A stretch of 64,000 nucleotides of DNA from an uncultured Roseibium sp. GTDB taxonomy: Bacteria; Pseudomonadota; Alphaproteobacteria; Rhizobiales; Stappiaceae. Both the position numbers and the translations under genes were made by a program. The notes under the pieces are model-generated. The model worked only from the letters and a program-made list of their open reading frames with translations, did no database searches and was not told the origin of the DNA. The DNA is taken from positions 186,001-250,000 of the forward strand of contig NZ_CANMFD010000002.1 in the NCBI RefSeq assembly GCF_947496995.1, written 5' to 3'. This document shows positions 1 to 9,469 of this stretch, in pieces (within the stretch, counting starts at the first letter, position 1; each line of letters begins with the position of its first letter).

Positions 1-1
1 A

Positions 2-1552
2 GTCGGACTTGCAGTGCTTATGGTTACGGCTCAGGCCGCATCGGCCGAAGAAACGTTACGCCTTCGCATGAACGGCGACGTCAATGTTCTTGACCCGATC
101 TCAACGACCAATTTCACCATCCGCAATGCCTCGTATCTGATGTTCGATACGCTGTTTGCGATGGACGAGGACTACAAGGTCCAACCGCAAATGGCCGAGG
201 GAGCCGACGTCTCTGACGACGGGCTCGTCTATACCATCACGCTTCGCGACGGCCTGAAGTTTCACGACGGCTCGCCGGTGACGGCCGAGGATGCGGTTGC
301 TTCGATCAAGCGCTGGGGAACCGTCGACGGTCTCGGCAAGATTCTGTTCTCAAAGACGGCGAGCCTGGAAGCTACGGACGACAAGACGATCGTTCTTACA
401 CTCAATGAGCCCTGGGGACTGGTTCTCGACGCGCTCGGCAAGATCTCGTCCAACGTTCCGGTCATCATGCCTGCCGAGCAGGCGGCCAAACCTGCAAGTG
501 AGGCGGTCACCGAACCGATCGGTTCCGGTCCCTACAAGCTGCTGCCGGATGAATGGGTCCCGGGGAGCATCGTCGTCTTTGAAAAATTCGACGACTATGT
601 GCCGCGCGGTGAACCGGCCAGCCTGGCAGCAGGGGGGAAGGTCGCCCATTTCGATAAGGTGGAGATCCAATATATTCCGGATACTGCGACAGCGATCAAT
701 GCGCTGATCGCCGGTGAAATCGACTGGATTGAGGAAGTTCCGGCCGACATGCTGATGTTTTTCGACGGCGTGGAGACCGCGAAGACTGTCGCGGCGCGCC
801 AGTCCGGCAATTCCGCGCAGCTTGTGGTGAACCACCTCAACCCGCCATTCGACAACCCCAAGATCCGGCATGCCCTGCAGCTCGCCGTCGAGCAGACGCC
901 GTTCCTTCAGGCCGCTTTCGGTGATGCCACCGACAGTTATCTGGAATGCGCGGCGGTGTTTTTCTGCGACACGCCCTACGCGAGCGATATCAACACCGAC
1001 CGGGTGTTGAAACGCGATCCGGAGGCAGCAAGAAAACTTCTTGAAGAGGCCGGTTATGACGGCACGCCCGTGCTGATCATGCACGTCACGGACATTGCTT
1101 CACAGGATAATTTCTATTCGGTGCTGGCACCGATGCTGAAAGAGGCCGGTTTCAATGTCGATGTGCAGCCGACCGACTGGGCGACTGTCGCGACCCGGCG
1201 GGCAAGCAAGGAACCGGTCGAGAATGGCGGCTGGAACGTTTTCTTCACCGGTTGGGGGTTTGTCGACCAGTCCAATCCCATGACGAATGTCTATGTGTCC
1301 GGCGATTGCGACAATGCCTGGTTCGGCTGGGCCTGCTCGGAGCGCCTGCAGGAGCTGCGCACACAGTTCGCTGTCGCAACGAGCGAGGAAGAGCGCAAGA
1401 AGCTGGCGACTGAAATGCAGGAGATCACCCATGATCTCGTCAGCTACGTCCCGCTTGGCCAGGCGTTTCCTTCGGTCGGTCTCTCAACGGATCTGAAAGG
1501 CTATATCGACGGGCCGGTTCCCTTCTTCTGGAACCTGGAACGGACGCACTAG
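2..1552 (+). CDS. ABC transporter substrate-binding protein, family 5 (5' end outside the window)
   Basis: Periplasmic binding subunit of a peptide/nickel-type (family 5) ABC importer. The frame is open from the first bases of the window, and the residues before the first ATG plus those after it (VGLAVLMVTAQAASA) make the hydrophobic core and AxA cleavage site of a signal peptide. The start codon therefore lies upstream and about 516 residues are visible. Family-typical segments are present, such as LRDGLKFHDGSPVT and the EPIGSGPYKL turn. Two short cysteine pairs (CAAVFFC and CDNAWFGWAC) could form disulfides in the periplasm. It is followed by a hairpin at 1560-1590 and by the cognate permeases and ATPases. 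The ligand cannot be read from the sequence; di/oligopeptide is only the family default. Confidence 0.9.
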   Translation, partial: VGLAVLMVTAQAASAEETLRLRMNGDVNVLDPISTTNFTIRNASYLMFDTLFAMDEDYKVQPQMAEGADVSDDGLVYTITLRDGLKFHDGSPVTAEDAVASIKRWGTVDGLGKILFSKTASLEATDDKTIVLTLNEPWGLVLDALGKISSNVPVIMPAEQAAKPASEAVTEPIGSGPYKLLPDEWVPGSIVVFEKFDDYVPRGEPASLAAGGKVAHFDKVEIQYIPDTATAINALIAGEIDWIEEVPADMLMFFDGVETAKTVAARQSGNSAQLVVNHLNPPFDNPKIRHALQLAVEQTPFLQAAFGDATDSYLECAAVFFCDTPYASDINTDRVLKRDPEAARKLLEEAGYDGTPVLIMHVTDIASQDNFYSVLAPMLKEAGFNVDVQPTDWATVATRRASKEPVENGGWNVFFTGWGFVDQSNPMTNVYVSGDCDNAWFGWACSERLQELRTQFAVATSEEERKKLATEMQEITHDLVSYVPLGQAFPSVGLSTDLKGYIDGPVPFFWNLERTH

Positions 1553-1559
1553 GCTGAAG

Positions 1560-1590
1560 CCGGACCGCGGCGGCTGAAGCTGCGGTCCGG
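1560..1590 (+). repeat. Intercistronic stem-loop after the binding-protein gene
   Basis: Perfect 9-bp inverted repeat CCGGACCGC / GCGGTCCGG (1560-1568 and 1582-1590) with a 13-nt loop, beginning 7 nt after the stop codon. No U-tract follows, so it reads better as an mRNA-stabilising or attenuating hairpin between the highly needed binding protein and the permease genes than as a full terminator. Confidence 0.6.
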
Positions 1591-1726
1591 ACACGCCGTA
1601 TCTGGCTTCTGGGTTCAATCGACTGTCGAAAAGGTCTCGATACGCCAGTGCTTGTCTCATTTTCCGCTTTCATACGCTTTCCTGTAAAATCAGGTTGGTC
1701 TTGGGTTCCATTCAGGAATTGAATTG

Positions 1727-2668
1727 ATGATCCGCTACGCTGCCGCCCGTGTCCTGGCAGGCATACCCACGCTTCTGCTGGTTTCAGTGTTCATATTCTC
1801 CCTGGCTCACATCACGCCTGGAGATCCGGCTATCCTGCTGGCCGGGGACAACGCCACGCCGTCCCAGGTTGCTGAAATCAGGTCACGGCTCCATCTGGAT
1901 CTTCCGCTTGTGCAGCAGTTCGGCATCTGGCTTGGCAATGCTTTGCGGTTTGACCTTGGCAACTCCATTTATTCCGGCAAACCGGTGACGGAACTGATCG
2001 CGCAAAGGATCGAGCCGACACTGGTCCTCAGTTTCGTCACGCTCTTGTTGACCGTGCTGGTCGCGGTGCCGCTCGGCGCCGTCTCGGCCTGGAAGGCGAA
2101 CAGCATTATCGATCGCATCTCGATGGGGATTGCCGTTGCAGGGTTCTCCATACCGGTCTTCGTGATCGCCTATCTTCTCGTGTATCTATTTGCCGTGAAG
2201 TTGAGGCTTTTCCCGGTGCAAGGCTACAAATGGCTCGCCGACGGCTGGATCGCGACGCTCAACAGCGTCACGCTTCCCGCAATTGCCCTGGCTTTTGTCT
2301 TCTCTGCCTTGATCGCCCGGGTCACGCGCGCCTCCGTTCTGGAAGCGTTGGGTGAAAACTATATCCGCACGGCACATGCCAAGGGGCTCGGTGCGCCGCG
2401 GATCCTGTTCGTGCATGCACTCAGGAGCGTGGGCGTTCCTGTCATCACCGTCATCGGTATCGGCTTTGCGACGCTGGTCGGCGGCGTTGTGGTGACGGAA
2501 TCCGTCTTCAACATACCCGGCATCGGGCGGTTGACCGTCGATGCGGTCACGCGGCGCGACTATCCGGTGATCCAGGGCGTCATCCTGTTCTTCTCCGTAG
2601 CTCTCATCTTCATCAACCTTCTTGTCGATCTGAGTTATGCGTTTATCGATCCGCGGATAAGGGGCTGA
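1727..2668 (+). CDS. ABC transporter permease, DppB/OppB type
   Basis: First inner-membrane permease of the peptide-type importer, 313 residues, about six transmembrane helices starting with the hydrophobic stretch after MIRYAAARVLAG. The cytoplasmic EAA loop that docks to the ATPases is visible as ENYIRTAHAKGLGAPRILFVHA. ATG 1727 is preceded by AGGA at 1714-1717; an in-frame TTG at 1724 is the alternative start. It lies 174 nt after the binding-protein gene and one base before the second permease, as expected for a dppABCDF-type operon. Confidence 0.9.
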   Translation: MIRYAAARVLAGIPTLLLVSVFIFSLAHITPGDPAILLAGDNATPSQVAEIRSRLHLDLPLVQQFGIWLGNALRFDLGNSIYSGKPVTELIAQRIEPTLVLSFVTLLLTVLVAVPLGAVSAWKANSIIDRISMGIAVAGFSIPVFVIAYLLVYLFAVKLRLFPVQGYKWLADGWIATLNSVTLPAIALAFVFSALIARVTRASVLEALGENYIRTAHAKGLGAPRILFVHALRSVGVPVITVIGIGFATLVGGVVVTESVFNIPGIGRLTVDAVTRRDYPVIQGVILFFSVALIFINLLVDLSYAFIDPRIRG

Positions 2669-2669
2669 G

Positions 2670-3569
2670 ATGGCCGTGAGCGATTCAGACATTCGATTGA
2701 ACGCCAACGCAGCGGTTCCCGAACGGCGCAATCCAACGCTGGAAGCGCTGCTGGAGGCGGCCCGTGAGCCGTGGACCCTGATCTGTTCCCTGATCCTGCT
2801 CGGTTTCCTGGCAATGGCCGTCCTGGCGCCTTTCCTCGCCGGCGATCCAACTGCCATCAATCCCGCGCAACGCCTCCGGCCACCGTCTTTCGAGGCATTT
2901 TGGGGGACGGACCACCTTGGCCGGGATGTCTTTGCCCGGGCGATGAACGGTGCGCGCATGTCGCTGACTGTCGGTGTCTGCGTCGCCATTCTGTCGGCCA
3001 TTCCCGGTGTAGCCATCGGGATATTCGCCGGGATGAACCGGGTGGGCGGGGCGCTTGTCATGCGGGTCATCGACGCAATGATGGCAATTCCCGCGGTTCT
3101 GCTCGCCATTGCCCTCGCTGCCCTGCTGCAGCCCGGATTGACGACATTGATCATCGCGATTTCCATCCCGGAAATTCCGCGCATGGTACGGCTGGTCCGC
3201 TCCGTGGTTCTGTCGGTGCGCGAACAGCCCTATGTCGACGCGGCCGTTTCGGTCGGAACCGGAGGTATGAAGCTTGTGACGAAGCACATTCTTCCCAACA
3301 CGGTCGCGCCGGTGATCGTGCAGGCAACCTATGCGGCAGCCTCGGCGATCATCGCCTCCGCAGTGCTGAGTTTCCTGGGGGTGGGGACACCTCCTGACAT
3401 TCCGAGCTGGGGCGGGATGATGGCCGATGCGCGCAAGTTCTTTCAATTCTATCCAATGCTGATGGTCTACCCGGGGGTGCTTCTGTCGCTTCTCGTGCTG
3501 GTGACCAATGTTCTGGGAGACAGGCTGTCGGATGCGCTCGATCCCCGCAAAATGGCACGGAGCATCTGA
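2670..3569 (+). CDS. ABC transporter permease, DppC/OppC type
   Basis: Second permease of the importer, 299 residues. The N-terminus is a cytoplasmic tail of about 35 residues, then a first membrane span (LICSLILLGFLAMAVLAPFL) followed by a periplasmic loop and the remaining helices. The motif WGTDHLGRDVFAR and the EAA-loop segment QPYVDAAVSVGTGGMKLV are typical of DppC-type subunits. ATG 2670 is one base after the previous stop, and the first ATPase follows immediately, so the two permeases and ATPases are almost certainly one transcript. Confidence 0.9.
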   Translation: MAVSDSDIRLNANAAVPERRNPTLEALLEAAREPWTLICSLILLGFLAMAVLAPFLAGDPTAINPAQRLRPPSFEAFWGTDHLGRDVFARAMNGARMSLTVGVCVAILSAIPGVAIGIFAGMNRVGGALVMRVIDAMMAIPAVLLAIALAALLQPGLTTLIIAISIPEIPRMVRLVRSVVLSVREQPYVDAAVSVGTGGMKLVTKHILPNTVAPVIVQATYAAASAIIASAVLSFLGVGTPPDIPSWGGMMADARKFFQFYPMLMVYPGVLLSLLVLVTNVLGDRLSDALDPRKMARSI

Positions 3570-3570
3570 C

Positions 3571-4596
3571 ATGAAGACTTCCGATACCGTTTTGACGGTC
3601 AGAAATCTCAGTCTGACATTCGGACGCGGCAAGACCGCCCTTCATGCGCTCGACAATGTCAGCTTGAGCGTGAAACAGGGCGAAATTCTCTCCCTTGTCG
3701 GCGAATCCGGGTGCGGCAAGAGTGCCGCGATGATGGCGATCCTCGGACTGCTTCCCAAACGCATTGCCAAAATTAGCGCCAGCGATATCCGGTTGGGGGA
3801 CATGGATCTCGCCGGGGCCTCGCAGAGCGCGTTGCGTAAAATTCGCGGCAACAGGATCGGCATGATCTTCCAGGACCCGATGACGTCGCTCAATCCGGTC
3901 CATACCGTTGGCTTCCAGATCGGGGAGGTCGTTCGCCGGCACAGGGGCTTCAGCTGGAAGCAGGCACGGCAACAGGCCTTGCGGATGCTGGATCTCGTCC
4001 GCATTCCCGACCCGGCCCGCCGGCTAGATGCTTATCCGCACGAACTTTCCGGTGGAATGCGGCAAAGGGTGATGATCGCCATGGCACTGGTCTGTGAACC
4101 GGAACTCCTGATTGCGGACGAACCGACCACCGCGCTTGATGTCACCGTACAGGCGCAGATCATGGCGCTTATAGACGAACTGCGCACTGATCTCGGCATG
4201 AGCGTCGTTCTGATCACGCATGATCTGGGTGTTGTAGCGGCAACGGCCGACCGTGTGGCCGTGATGTATGCCGGCCGCATTGTGGAAGACGGTCCCGTCG
4301 AGGCGGTTTTCCGCCGGCCCTCGCACGGCTATACGGCCGGTCTCATGCGTTCCCTGCCGTCAGACGGCCAGGTCCACCAGGGGCGTCTTCAGGAAATTCC
4401 CGGCAGCGTTCCGCGTCTGGCGCGTGCTGCAGACCATTGTGCATTCGCGCCACGCTGCGCTTTTGCCGGTTCCAGATGCCGTCAGGAGGTGCCCCAGCCG
4501 TCGGATCTGGGAACCGGGCATTCCACCCGCTGTTTCGAACACGCGTCGGTTTACGCCGAACTTGCGGAGAACTCTATCGTGAGGGCCTGGAGATGA
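3571..4596 (+). CDS. ABC transporter ATP-binding protein, DppD/OppD type
   Basis: Cytoplasmic ATPase that powers the peptide-type importer, 341 residues. Walker A GESGCGKS begins near residue 44, the signature is LSGGMRQRV, and Walker B is [12 protein letters not shown]. The C-terminal extension carries the cysteine cluster [14 protein letters not shown] characteristic of oligopeptide-type ATPases. ATG 3571 is preceded by GGAG at 3559-3562; the frame is open further upstream inside the permease gene, but that would overlap coding sequence without a ribosome site. The stop overlaps the start of the next ATPase (ATGA). Confidence 0.9.
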   Translation: MKTSDTVLTVRNLSLTFGRGKTALHALDNVSLSVKQGEILSLVGESGCGKSAAMMAILGLLPKRIAKISASDIRLGDMDLAGASQSALRKIRGNRIGMIFQDPMTSLNPVHTVGFQIGEVVRRHRGFSWKQARQQALRMLDLVRIPDPARRLDAYPHELSGGMRQRVMIAMALVCEPELLIADEPTTALDVTVQAQIMALIDELRTDLGMSVVLITHDLGVVAATADRVAVMYAGRIVEDGPVEAVFRRPSHGYTAGLMRSLPSDGQVHQGRLQEIPGSVPRLARAADHCAFAPRCAFAGSRCRQEVPQPSDLGTGHSTRCFEHASVYAELAENSIVRAWR

Positions 4597-5591
4597 GTGA
4601 AACGGTTCTCGATATTGACGGCGTTTCACGGGACTTTGCCGTCGGCCGACTGGCCAGCGGTCGTCCGCGCCATCATTTGCGCGCGGTCGATCATGTCGAC
4701 CTTTCCCTGAGAGCAGGGGAGACCCTGGGCCTCGTCGGAGAATCCGGCTGCGGCAAGTCAACCCTGGCCCGTATCATGATGGCGCTGGACCACCCCACCG
4801 CCGGTTCAGTCCGGCTCAACGGCGCCTCCTGGTCGGGGCTTGCTCCGGGGCAACTGAAATCCCGGCGCCGCCACATTCAGATGATCTTTCAGGATCCCGT
4901 GGCATCGCTGAACCCGCGCATGACGGCGCGTGCCAGCATCAGCGAACCCCTGACCAATTTCACCCGCCTGGATGCGGTTTCGATCGGCCGCCGTACCGAG
5001 GATCTCGCTGCACAGGTGGGCCTTTCCGGGCACCATCTGGACCGGTTTCCTCATGAGCTTTCCGGCGGGCAGTGCCAGAGGGTCGGCATTGCAAGAGCGA
5101 TCGCGGCGGAACCCGATGTCCTGATCGCGGACGAACCGGTTTCGGCGCTCGATGTCTCCATCCAGGCGCAGATCCTCAATCTTCTGCTTGATATCAAGGA
5201 GCGCATGGGCCTGGCCATGGTGTTCGTTTCTCACGACCTTTCCGTGGTCAATCACATCGCTGACCGCACTGCGGTCATGTATCTCGGCAGGATCGTGGAA
5301 ATCGGCCCGACGGAAAAAGTGTTCTCAGATCCCAGGCACCCTTACACGCGGATGCTTCTGGGCTCAGTACCGCATCCGCTTCCCTCGGCACGGCACGCAA
5401 GGCCGGAAGTTCGCGGAGAGCTGCCGAGCCCTCTGTCGCCACCGTCCGGCTGTCATTTTCGAACACGCTGCCCGATCGCCATCAAGGAGTGCGCAAACAC
5501 CGTGCCGTCCAGTCAACCGGCGGAAGCCGAACACCGCGCGGCCTGTCTTCGGCTCAATGCGGAAACTGAAAAGGGTTCGCTGCATGCCTGA
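4593..5591 (+). CDS. ABC transporter ATP-binding protein, DppF/OppF type
   Basis: Second ATPase of the importer, 332 residues, pairing with the preceding one. Walker [10 protein letters not shown], signature [10 protein letters not shown] and Walker [13 protein letters not shown] are intact, and the C-terminus has the cysteine-containing [15 protein letters not shown] segment of this subfamily. The start ATG 4593 overlaps the stop of the upstream ATPase by four bases (ATGA), which argues for translational coupling. Its own 3' end overlaps the hydrolase gene by eight bases. Confidence 0.9.
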   Translation: MSETVLDIDGVSRDFAVGRLASGRPRHHLRAVDHVDLSLRAGETLGLVGESGCGKSTLARIMMALDHPTAGSVRLNGASWSGLAPGQLKSRRRHIQMIFQDPVASLNPRMTARASISEPLTNFTRLDAVSIGRRTEDLAAQVGLSGHHLDRFPHELSGGQCQRVGIARAIAAEPDVLIADEPVSALDVSIQAQILNLLLDIKERMGLAMVFVSHDLSVVNHIADRTAVMYLGRIVEIGPTEKVFSDPRHPYTRMLLGSVPHPLPSARHARPEVRGELPSPLSPPSGCHFRTRCPIAIKECANTVPSSQPAEAEHRAACLRLNAETEKGSLHA

Positions 5592-6303
5592 ATCCGTTGT
5601 TCTCATCCCCGGGCTGCAGGCCGACGGAATTTCCTGGCTCAATCTTCTCGGCAGGCTGGCACGTCAGTATCCGGTCACCGTTCCCAGGGGACATCAGTTC
5701 GAAGACACCATCTTCGGCATGGGCGAACGCATCATCGGTCAACTTCCGCCAAGGTTTCATCTGGTCGGCTGGTCCATGGGGGGCTATGTCGCCTTTGAAA
5801 TCCTGCGTCGCTGGCCGGAAAGATTGCTCAGCCTGACGCTGATCGCCACCACCGCCGCGCCGGAATCCGCGTTTTCACGGCCGCGGCGGACGGAGGCCCT
5901 GAGCGTGGCCCGCTCGGAAGGCATGCGAAGCTATCAGACCCGGAACATGAAACGCTGCCTGTTCGATCCGGACAGCGCCGATCCTTCACTGATCGAGGCG
6001 ATCGTGCAATCGTCAGAGACCCTTGGCTTGTCGGCGCTGGAGCGCCAGACCCAGGCCATTCTTTCCAGACCGGATTCGCGTCCGGACCTTGGCCGCTGTC
6101 CCTGTCCCGTTCTGATAGCGGTGGGAAAAAACGACGAGATCATTCCGCCGGAAAATTCCAGGGAAATGCATCGCCTTCTCCCGTCGGCGGCCTATCTCGA
6201 ATTCGAAAATTGCGGACACTGCCCCCCACTGGAATGCCCCGATGAAGTGTTTCGAAGCCTGAACGACTGGTTTCTGTCGGTCGAAGGGCTTCTGGTCGCC
6301 TGA
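5584..6303 (+). CDS. Alpha/beta-fold hydrolase
   Basis: Cytoplasmic alpha/beta hydrolase of 239 residues. The nucleophile elbow GWSMGG places Ser64; an acidic residue in GKNDEIIPP and the histidine in NCGHCPPLE complete a plausible catalytic triad. ATG 5584 overlaps the end of the ATPase gene by 8 nt, so the enzyme is translated as the last member of the transporter operon and may act on the imported compound (inference). Related families include BioH-like esterases and proline-iminopeptidase-like enzymes; the substrate cannot be assigned. Confidence 0.8.
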   Translation: MPESVVLIPGLQADGISWLNLLGRLARQYPVTVPRGHQFEDTIFGMGERIIGQLPPRFHLVGWSMGGYVAFEILRRWPERLLSLTLIATTAAPESAFSRPRRTEALSVARSEGMRSYQTRNMKRCLFDPDSADPSLIEAIVQSSETLGLSALERQTQAILSRPDSRPDLGRCPCPVLIAVGKNDEIIPPENSREMHRLLPSAAYLEFENCGHCPPLECPDEVFRSLNDWFLSVEGLLVA

Positions 6304-6493
6304 GTTGCTCCTCAAGTTTTTGAAACTATGGTGAGTTCGGGCAATATGCTGTTTTTTGGGGGAGGGGCGGTTTCCACGGTAATTCCTTCAAGGAAATGAT
6401 CGCCGACTGTGCCTGACTGGTGCTCGATTGCGAACCGGGCTCGACGGTGGCGAGGCGACGCGGCATTCACCCGGGTCTATGAGGAATTGAGCC

Positions 6494-7315
6494 ATGAAAA
6501 GTTTTGTCTGCACATTCAATATCGAAACAGGCTCCGAAACCGTCGTCCTAGCCGCCGACCGTCATCTCGAGGCACCGAACTGGACCCGTGACGGGTTGGA
6601 GCTGATCGTCAATGGTGACGGCAGGCTCTACAGGCTTGCGCTGGCCGACCCGGGCCTTGCTGAGATCGACACCGGCTTTGCGGACAAGCTCAACAATGAT
6701 CACGGTCTGTCTCCTGACGGATCGAAGCTGGTGATCAGTGACTCTTCTCAAACCACGGAAAGCTGCATCTACATTCTGCCCGCCACGGGCGGCACACCGA
6801 AAAGAGTGACTGACAAGGTGCCGTCCTACTGGCACGGCTATGCGCCGGACGGCCGGACGATTGCCTATACGGCCAAGCGCGACGAGACCTATCAGATCTT
6901 TACGTGCCCCGTGGACGGGGGAGAGGAGTTTCAGGTCACCTCGGACTTTGACCATTGCGATGGACCGGACTATACGCCGGACGGGCAGTGGATCTGGTTC
7001 AACGGCGAGCGGGCCGGCTCGGTCCAGCTCTGGCGCATTCGTCCCGATGGCAGCGGGCTGGAGGTCATGACCGACGACGAACGGGTCAACTGGTTCCCGC
7101 ACCCGTCGCCGGACGGTCAAAAGGTGGTCTACCTGGCCTATGAAGGCGGCACCAAAGGGCACCCGGGCGGCAAGAGTGTGGAATTGCGGCTCATGCCGGC
7201 CGACGGTGGGGCGCCGCAGATCCTTTGTTCGCTGCATGGAGGGCAGGGGACGATCAATGTTCCCTCGTGGGCGCCGGACAGCAAGCGTTTCGCCTATGTG
7301 CGATATGAAGGTTGA
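6494..7315 (+). CDS. TolB-like beta-propeller protein
   Basis: Protein of 273 residues built from PD40-type repeats: [45 protein letters not shown] and PDSKRFAYV recur at roughly 45-residue spacing, each blade holding a Pro-Asp-Gly or Pro-Asp-Ser turn. Unlike TolB it has no signal peptide and no N-terminal partner domain, so it is probably cytoplasmic. ATG 6494 follows GAGGAATTGAGCC. It is separated from the hydrolase by 190 nt and has no tol/pal neighbours. Similar short proteins are annotated as TolB-related; the role is unknown. Confidence 0.7.
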   Translation: MKSFVCTFNIETGSETVVLAADRHLEAPNWTRDGLELIVNGDGRLYRLALADPGLAEIDTGFADKLNNDHGLSPDGSKLVISDSSQTTESCIYILPATGGTPKRVTDKVPSYWHGYAPDGRTIAYTAKRDETYQIFTCPVDGGEEFQVTSDFDHCDGPDYTPDGQWIWFNGERAGSVQLWRIRPDGSGLEVMTDDERVNWFPHPSPDGQKVVYLAYEGGTKGHPGGKSVELRLMPADGGAPQILCSLHGGQGTINVPSWAPDSKRFAYVRYEG

Positions 7316-7436
7316 GCAAGGTCAGCGAAGCGGCTGTACGCGGAATCCAGGATACTGCATTTCATAGGCTTAGAGGGACGAAACAGGAATTGAAATAAGA
7401 CAAATAATTATATAAAACAATAACTTGTAACAAGAT

Positions 7437-7856
7437 TCAACGGGTCTCTTGTGCCTTTTCAAGCCTTGAAAGCAACTCTCCAAACCGCTCGGCAATCGAG
7501 TGATCAGGTTTCCAGAGAATGTCCTGTCCGTCCAGGCGGGTTCTCGGCACAATGTGGAAGTGCAGGTGAAACACATCCTGCTGCGCGTCTGCGCCATTGC
7601 TGCAGACGATCTGCAGGTTGTCGATACCGAGAGCGCTACGATAGGTCCGGCAGATCGTTCTTATCGCGGATGCCAGAGCGCGGACATTGTCGTCGTTTAC
7701 GTCAAAAATGTCAGTGGCGTGCTGTTTCGGGATGACGAGCGTGTGGTATTCAGCGACCGGCGCCCGGTCAAAGAAGGCTACGACAAATTCATCCTCATAG
7801 ACCTTTGTGGCAGGCAGGCGGCCGGCGGCGATCTCACAAAAAATACAGCGTTCCAT
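7437..7856 (-). CDS. HIT family protein (histidine-triad nucleotide hydrolase/transferase)
   Basis: Small cytoplasmic HIT-domain protein of 139 residues. It opens with CIFCEIAAGRLPATKVYED, the usual start of bacterial HIT proteins, and ends with the catalytic triad HLHFHIVPR (HxHxHxx). Such proteins hydrolyse adenosine phosphoramidates or related nucleotides. ATG 7856 is chosen because AAGG lies 7 nt upstream; a longer frame starts at 7874 but lacks a ribosome site. It stands alone on the minus strand. Confidence 0.88.
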   Translation of the reverse strand: MERCIFCEIAAGRLPATKVYEDEFVVAFFDRAPVAEYHTLVIPKQHATDIFDVNDDNVRALASAIRTICRTYRSALGIDNLQIVCSNGADAQQDVFHLHFHIVPRTRLDGQDILWKPDHSIAERFGELLSRLEKAQETR

Positions 7857-8020
7857 CTGTGAACCTTGCAACATCGGCGCTCATACGGTCAACGTTTGCC
7901 GCTGCGGGCAGGGCAGAAAGCAAGGCGGAAACGCTCGCAACCCCGAGATATCGAAAAGCGGGGAACACCTGCTGGCTGGAGCACGCATTGGCGGAAATGA
8001 GAGGACCGAAACTGAGCCTG

Positions 8021-8569
8021 TCAGACCCGCCGGGCATTCTGTCTCGCGAAATCCTTCATTTTTCCGAGATCCGGCTTGAAAGGCCTTCCACCGGGATCAA
8101 ACGCATTCTTGAAAGTGAATGCGGTTGGGCCTGGACCCTCAGCCATCAATGTCTCGAAGCGTTCGACAGCTTCTGTCCAGTCCGGCCTGTTTCCGTCCTC
8201 TACCCACCATAGGACATACTCGGGAATATGGTCCGCCGAGACGTGCCAGTCCTTGCCGTGCCGCAGCACTCGTCCATGCGGTCCCTGGTAGGTCGCAGCC
8301 ATAAGTGCTTCGATGGAGGACCAGAGGGAGAGCGTTGAGGGCGCCCAACCGTCCCCGTTGCTGTTCGACCAGCAGTCAGGGAACACCTGCTCACCCCAAC
8401 TTGGTGAGCCGTCCTCGCCATCGTAGCCGGAACGCGCAATAAATCCTTCTGCATTTTCGAGGGTGAAGAATGTTCCCGGTTCAGCTTCTCTGAACCCGCT
8501 GATTTGTTCCGACTGATACGGGGCAACGAACTGATTGAACGTATAAACGGCAAGCTTGTGCTCTTGCAT
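8021..8569 (-). CDS. DUF3291-like protein of unknown function
   Basis: Soluble protein of 182 residues starting MQEHKLAVYTFNQFVAPY. The pattern of an N-terminal strand (LAVYTFNQF), a central SLSLW...SIEALMAATY helix, and a tryptophan-rich HIPEYVLWWVEDG segment resembles DUF3291 (antibiotic-biosynthesis-monooxygenase-like fold) as I remember that family. ATG 8569 is preferred to 8587 because the DUF-like core begins there. It is read away from recX and is separated from HIT by 164 nt. No catalytic residues can be assigned. Confidence 0.65.
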   Translation of the reverse strand: MQEHKLAVYTFNQFVAPYQSEQISGFREAEPGTFFTLENAEGFIARSGYDGEDGSPSWGEQVFPDCWSNSNGDGWAPSTLSLWSSIEALMAATYQGPHGRVLRHGKDWHVSADHIPEYVLWWVEDGNRPDWTEAVERFETLMAEGPGPTAFTFKNAFDPGGRPFKPDLGKMKDFARQNARRV

Positions 8570-8902
8570 CTGTTTCCCCGGATACACACAGCAGCACAGT
8601 ATGAATTTCAGTATCGGTCACCGATCGCTGATGTTGAAATTGAATTAGCCTAGCAACTGGGCCGGTTGCAAGTTGTCACTAACGAGAATGGTGACGAGTT
8701 CCGCCAGACAGAGCAGGCAGCTTGGCGCCTTTGTCGAAGTTCGTAATGTGCCCGGCTTACATATCAATTTCGCATAATCAATATTATGGAACATTTATAG
8801 ATAGCCAATATGGCCGTGCGATCAGTGGGTTGTCTTGTTCCCGTCAGGTTTGATGGCTTTCGGCGCCGCTGGTGTGTCTTGCCGTCGGTTTGACACGCAT
8901 GC
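8570..8902. other. Intergenic region between the DUF3291-like gene and recX
   Basis: About 330 nt without a convincing gene. The centre is AT-rich relative to its surroundings (around 8760-8815). It must hold the promoter of the minus-strand DUF3291-like gene and the transcript end of recX. I see only a weak GTCAC/GTGAC repeat near 8676 and no clear terminator. Confidence 0.4.
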
Positions 8903-9442
8903 TCAGCCCCTGGCTTCATGCGCGGCAAGGTCTTCGTCCGTGGCGTCAATGACACGGCGTGCGATGTCGTAGGAAAAGCCGGCGCGGCATAGTGCGGCCA
9001 TGTCCTTGTCGCGGCGGTCCTTGTTATCGGTTCTAAACGGGCCAAGCCGACGGCGTCTTGCGAAAATGAATGCGGCGCCGAGATCGTCCCGGGCATCGTT
9101 TTCCAGGACCGTGCGGATGGTTTCCCGGTCGACGCCTTTGGCGCTCAGTTTCGCCTCGATCTTGCGTTGCGAGCCACCTCGGCGTCTGAGGCCGGCGACC
9201 TTTGTTTCCGCGTATGTCAGATCGTTCACCAGGCTGCTCTGGCAGCACTTTTCCACAACGGTATCGATCATTTCGGAAAATTCGCCCGGATCGCGTTCAT
9301 GGGCCATGCAGGCCTTCAGGACCTTGCGCTCGAGCACCTTGCGCAAATTGGCCGCCGACGATGCATAGCGTTCCAGGTAATAGACCGCCGATCTGGTCAG
9401 CCGGTCTTCTGTCGGGATCTTGTAGCGGGGTTTGTCCGGCAA
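8903..9442 (-). CDS. recX: Regulatory protein RecX
   Basis: RecX-type modulator of RecA, 179 residues. It is almost entirely helical with the RecX pattern of short repeats, such as RLTRSAVYYLERYASSAANLR at the N-terminus and LRRRGGSQRKIEAKLSAKG in the middle, followed by LGAAFIFARRRRLGPF. The start is TTG at 9442; an in-frame stop lies a few codons upstream and the next methionine is 45 residues in, which would remove the first repeat. The gene is 27 nt after the metallo-hydrolase and is probably in that transcript, unlike the common recA-recX arrangement. Confidence 0.85.
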   Translation of the reverse strand: MPDKPRYKIPTEDRLTRSAVYYLERYASSAANLRKVLERKVLKACMAHERDPGEFSEMIDTVVEKCCQSSLVNDLTYAETKVAGLRRRGGSQRKIEAKLSAKGVDRETIRTVLENDARDDLGAAFIFARRRRLGPFRTDNKDRRDKDMAALCRAGFSYDIARRVIDATDEDLAAHEARG

Positions 9443-9469
9443 CAGCTTTATCGCTTCAGGTTTCTATGT

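Noticed and set aside
1560..1590. Reading this hairpin as a full terminator ending the binding-protein transcript
   Set aside because: No U-tract follows and the downstream permease genes have no clear promoter of their own in the 174-nt gap.
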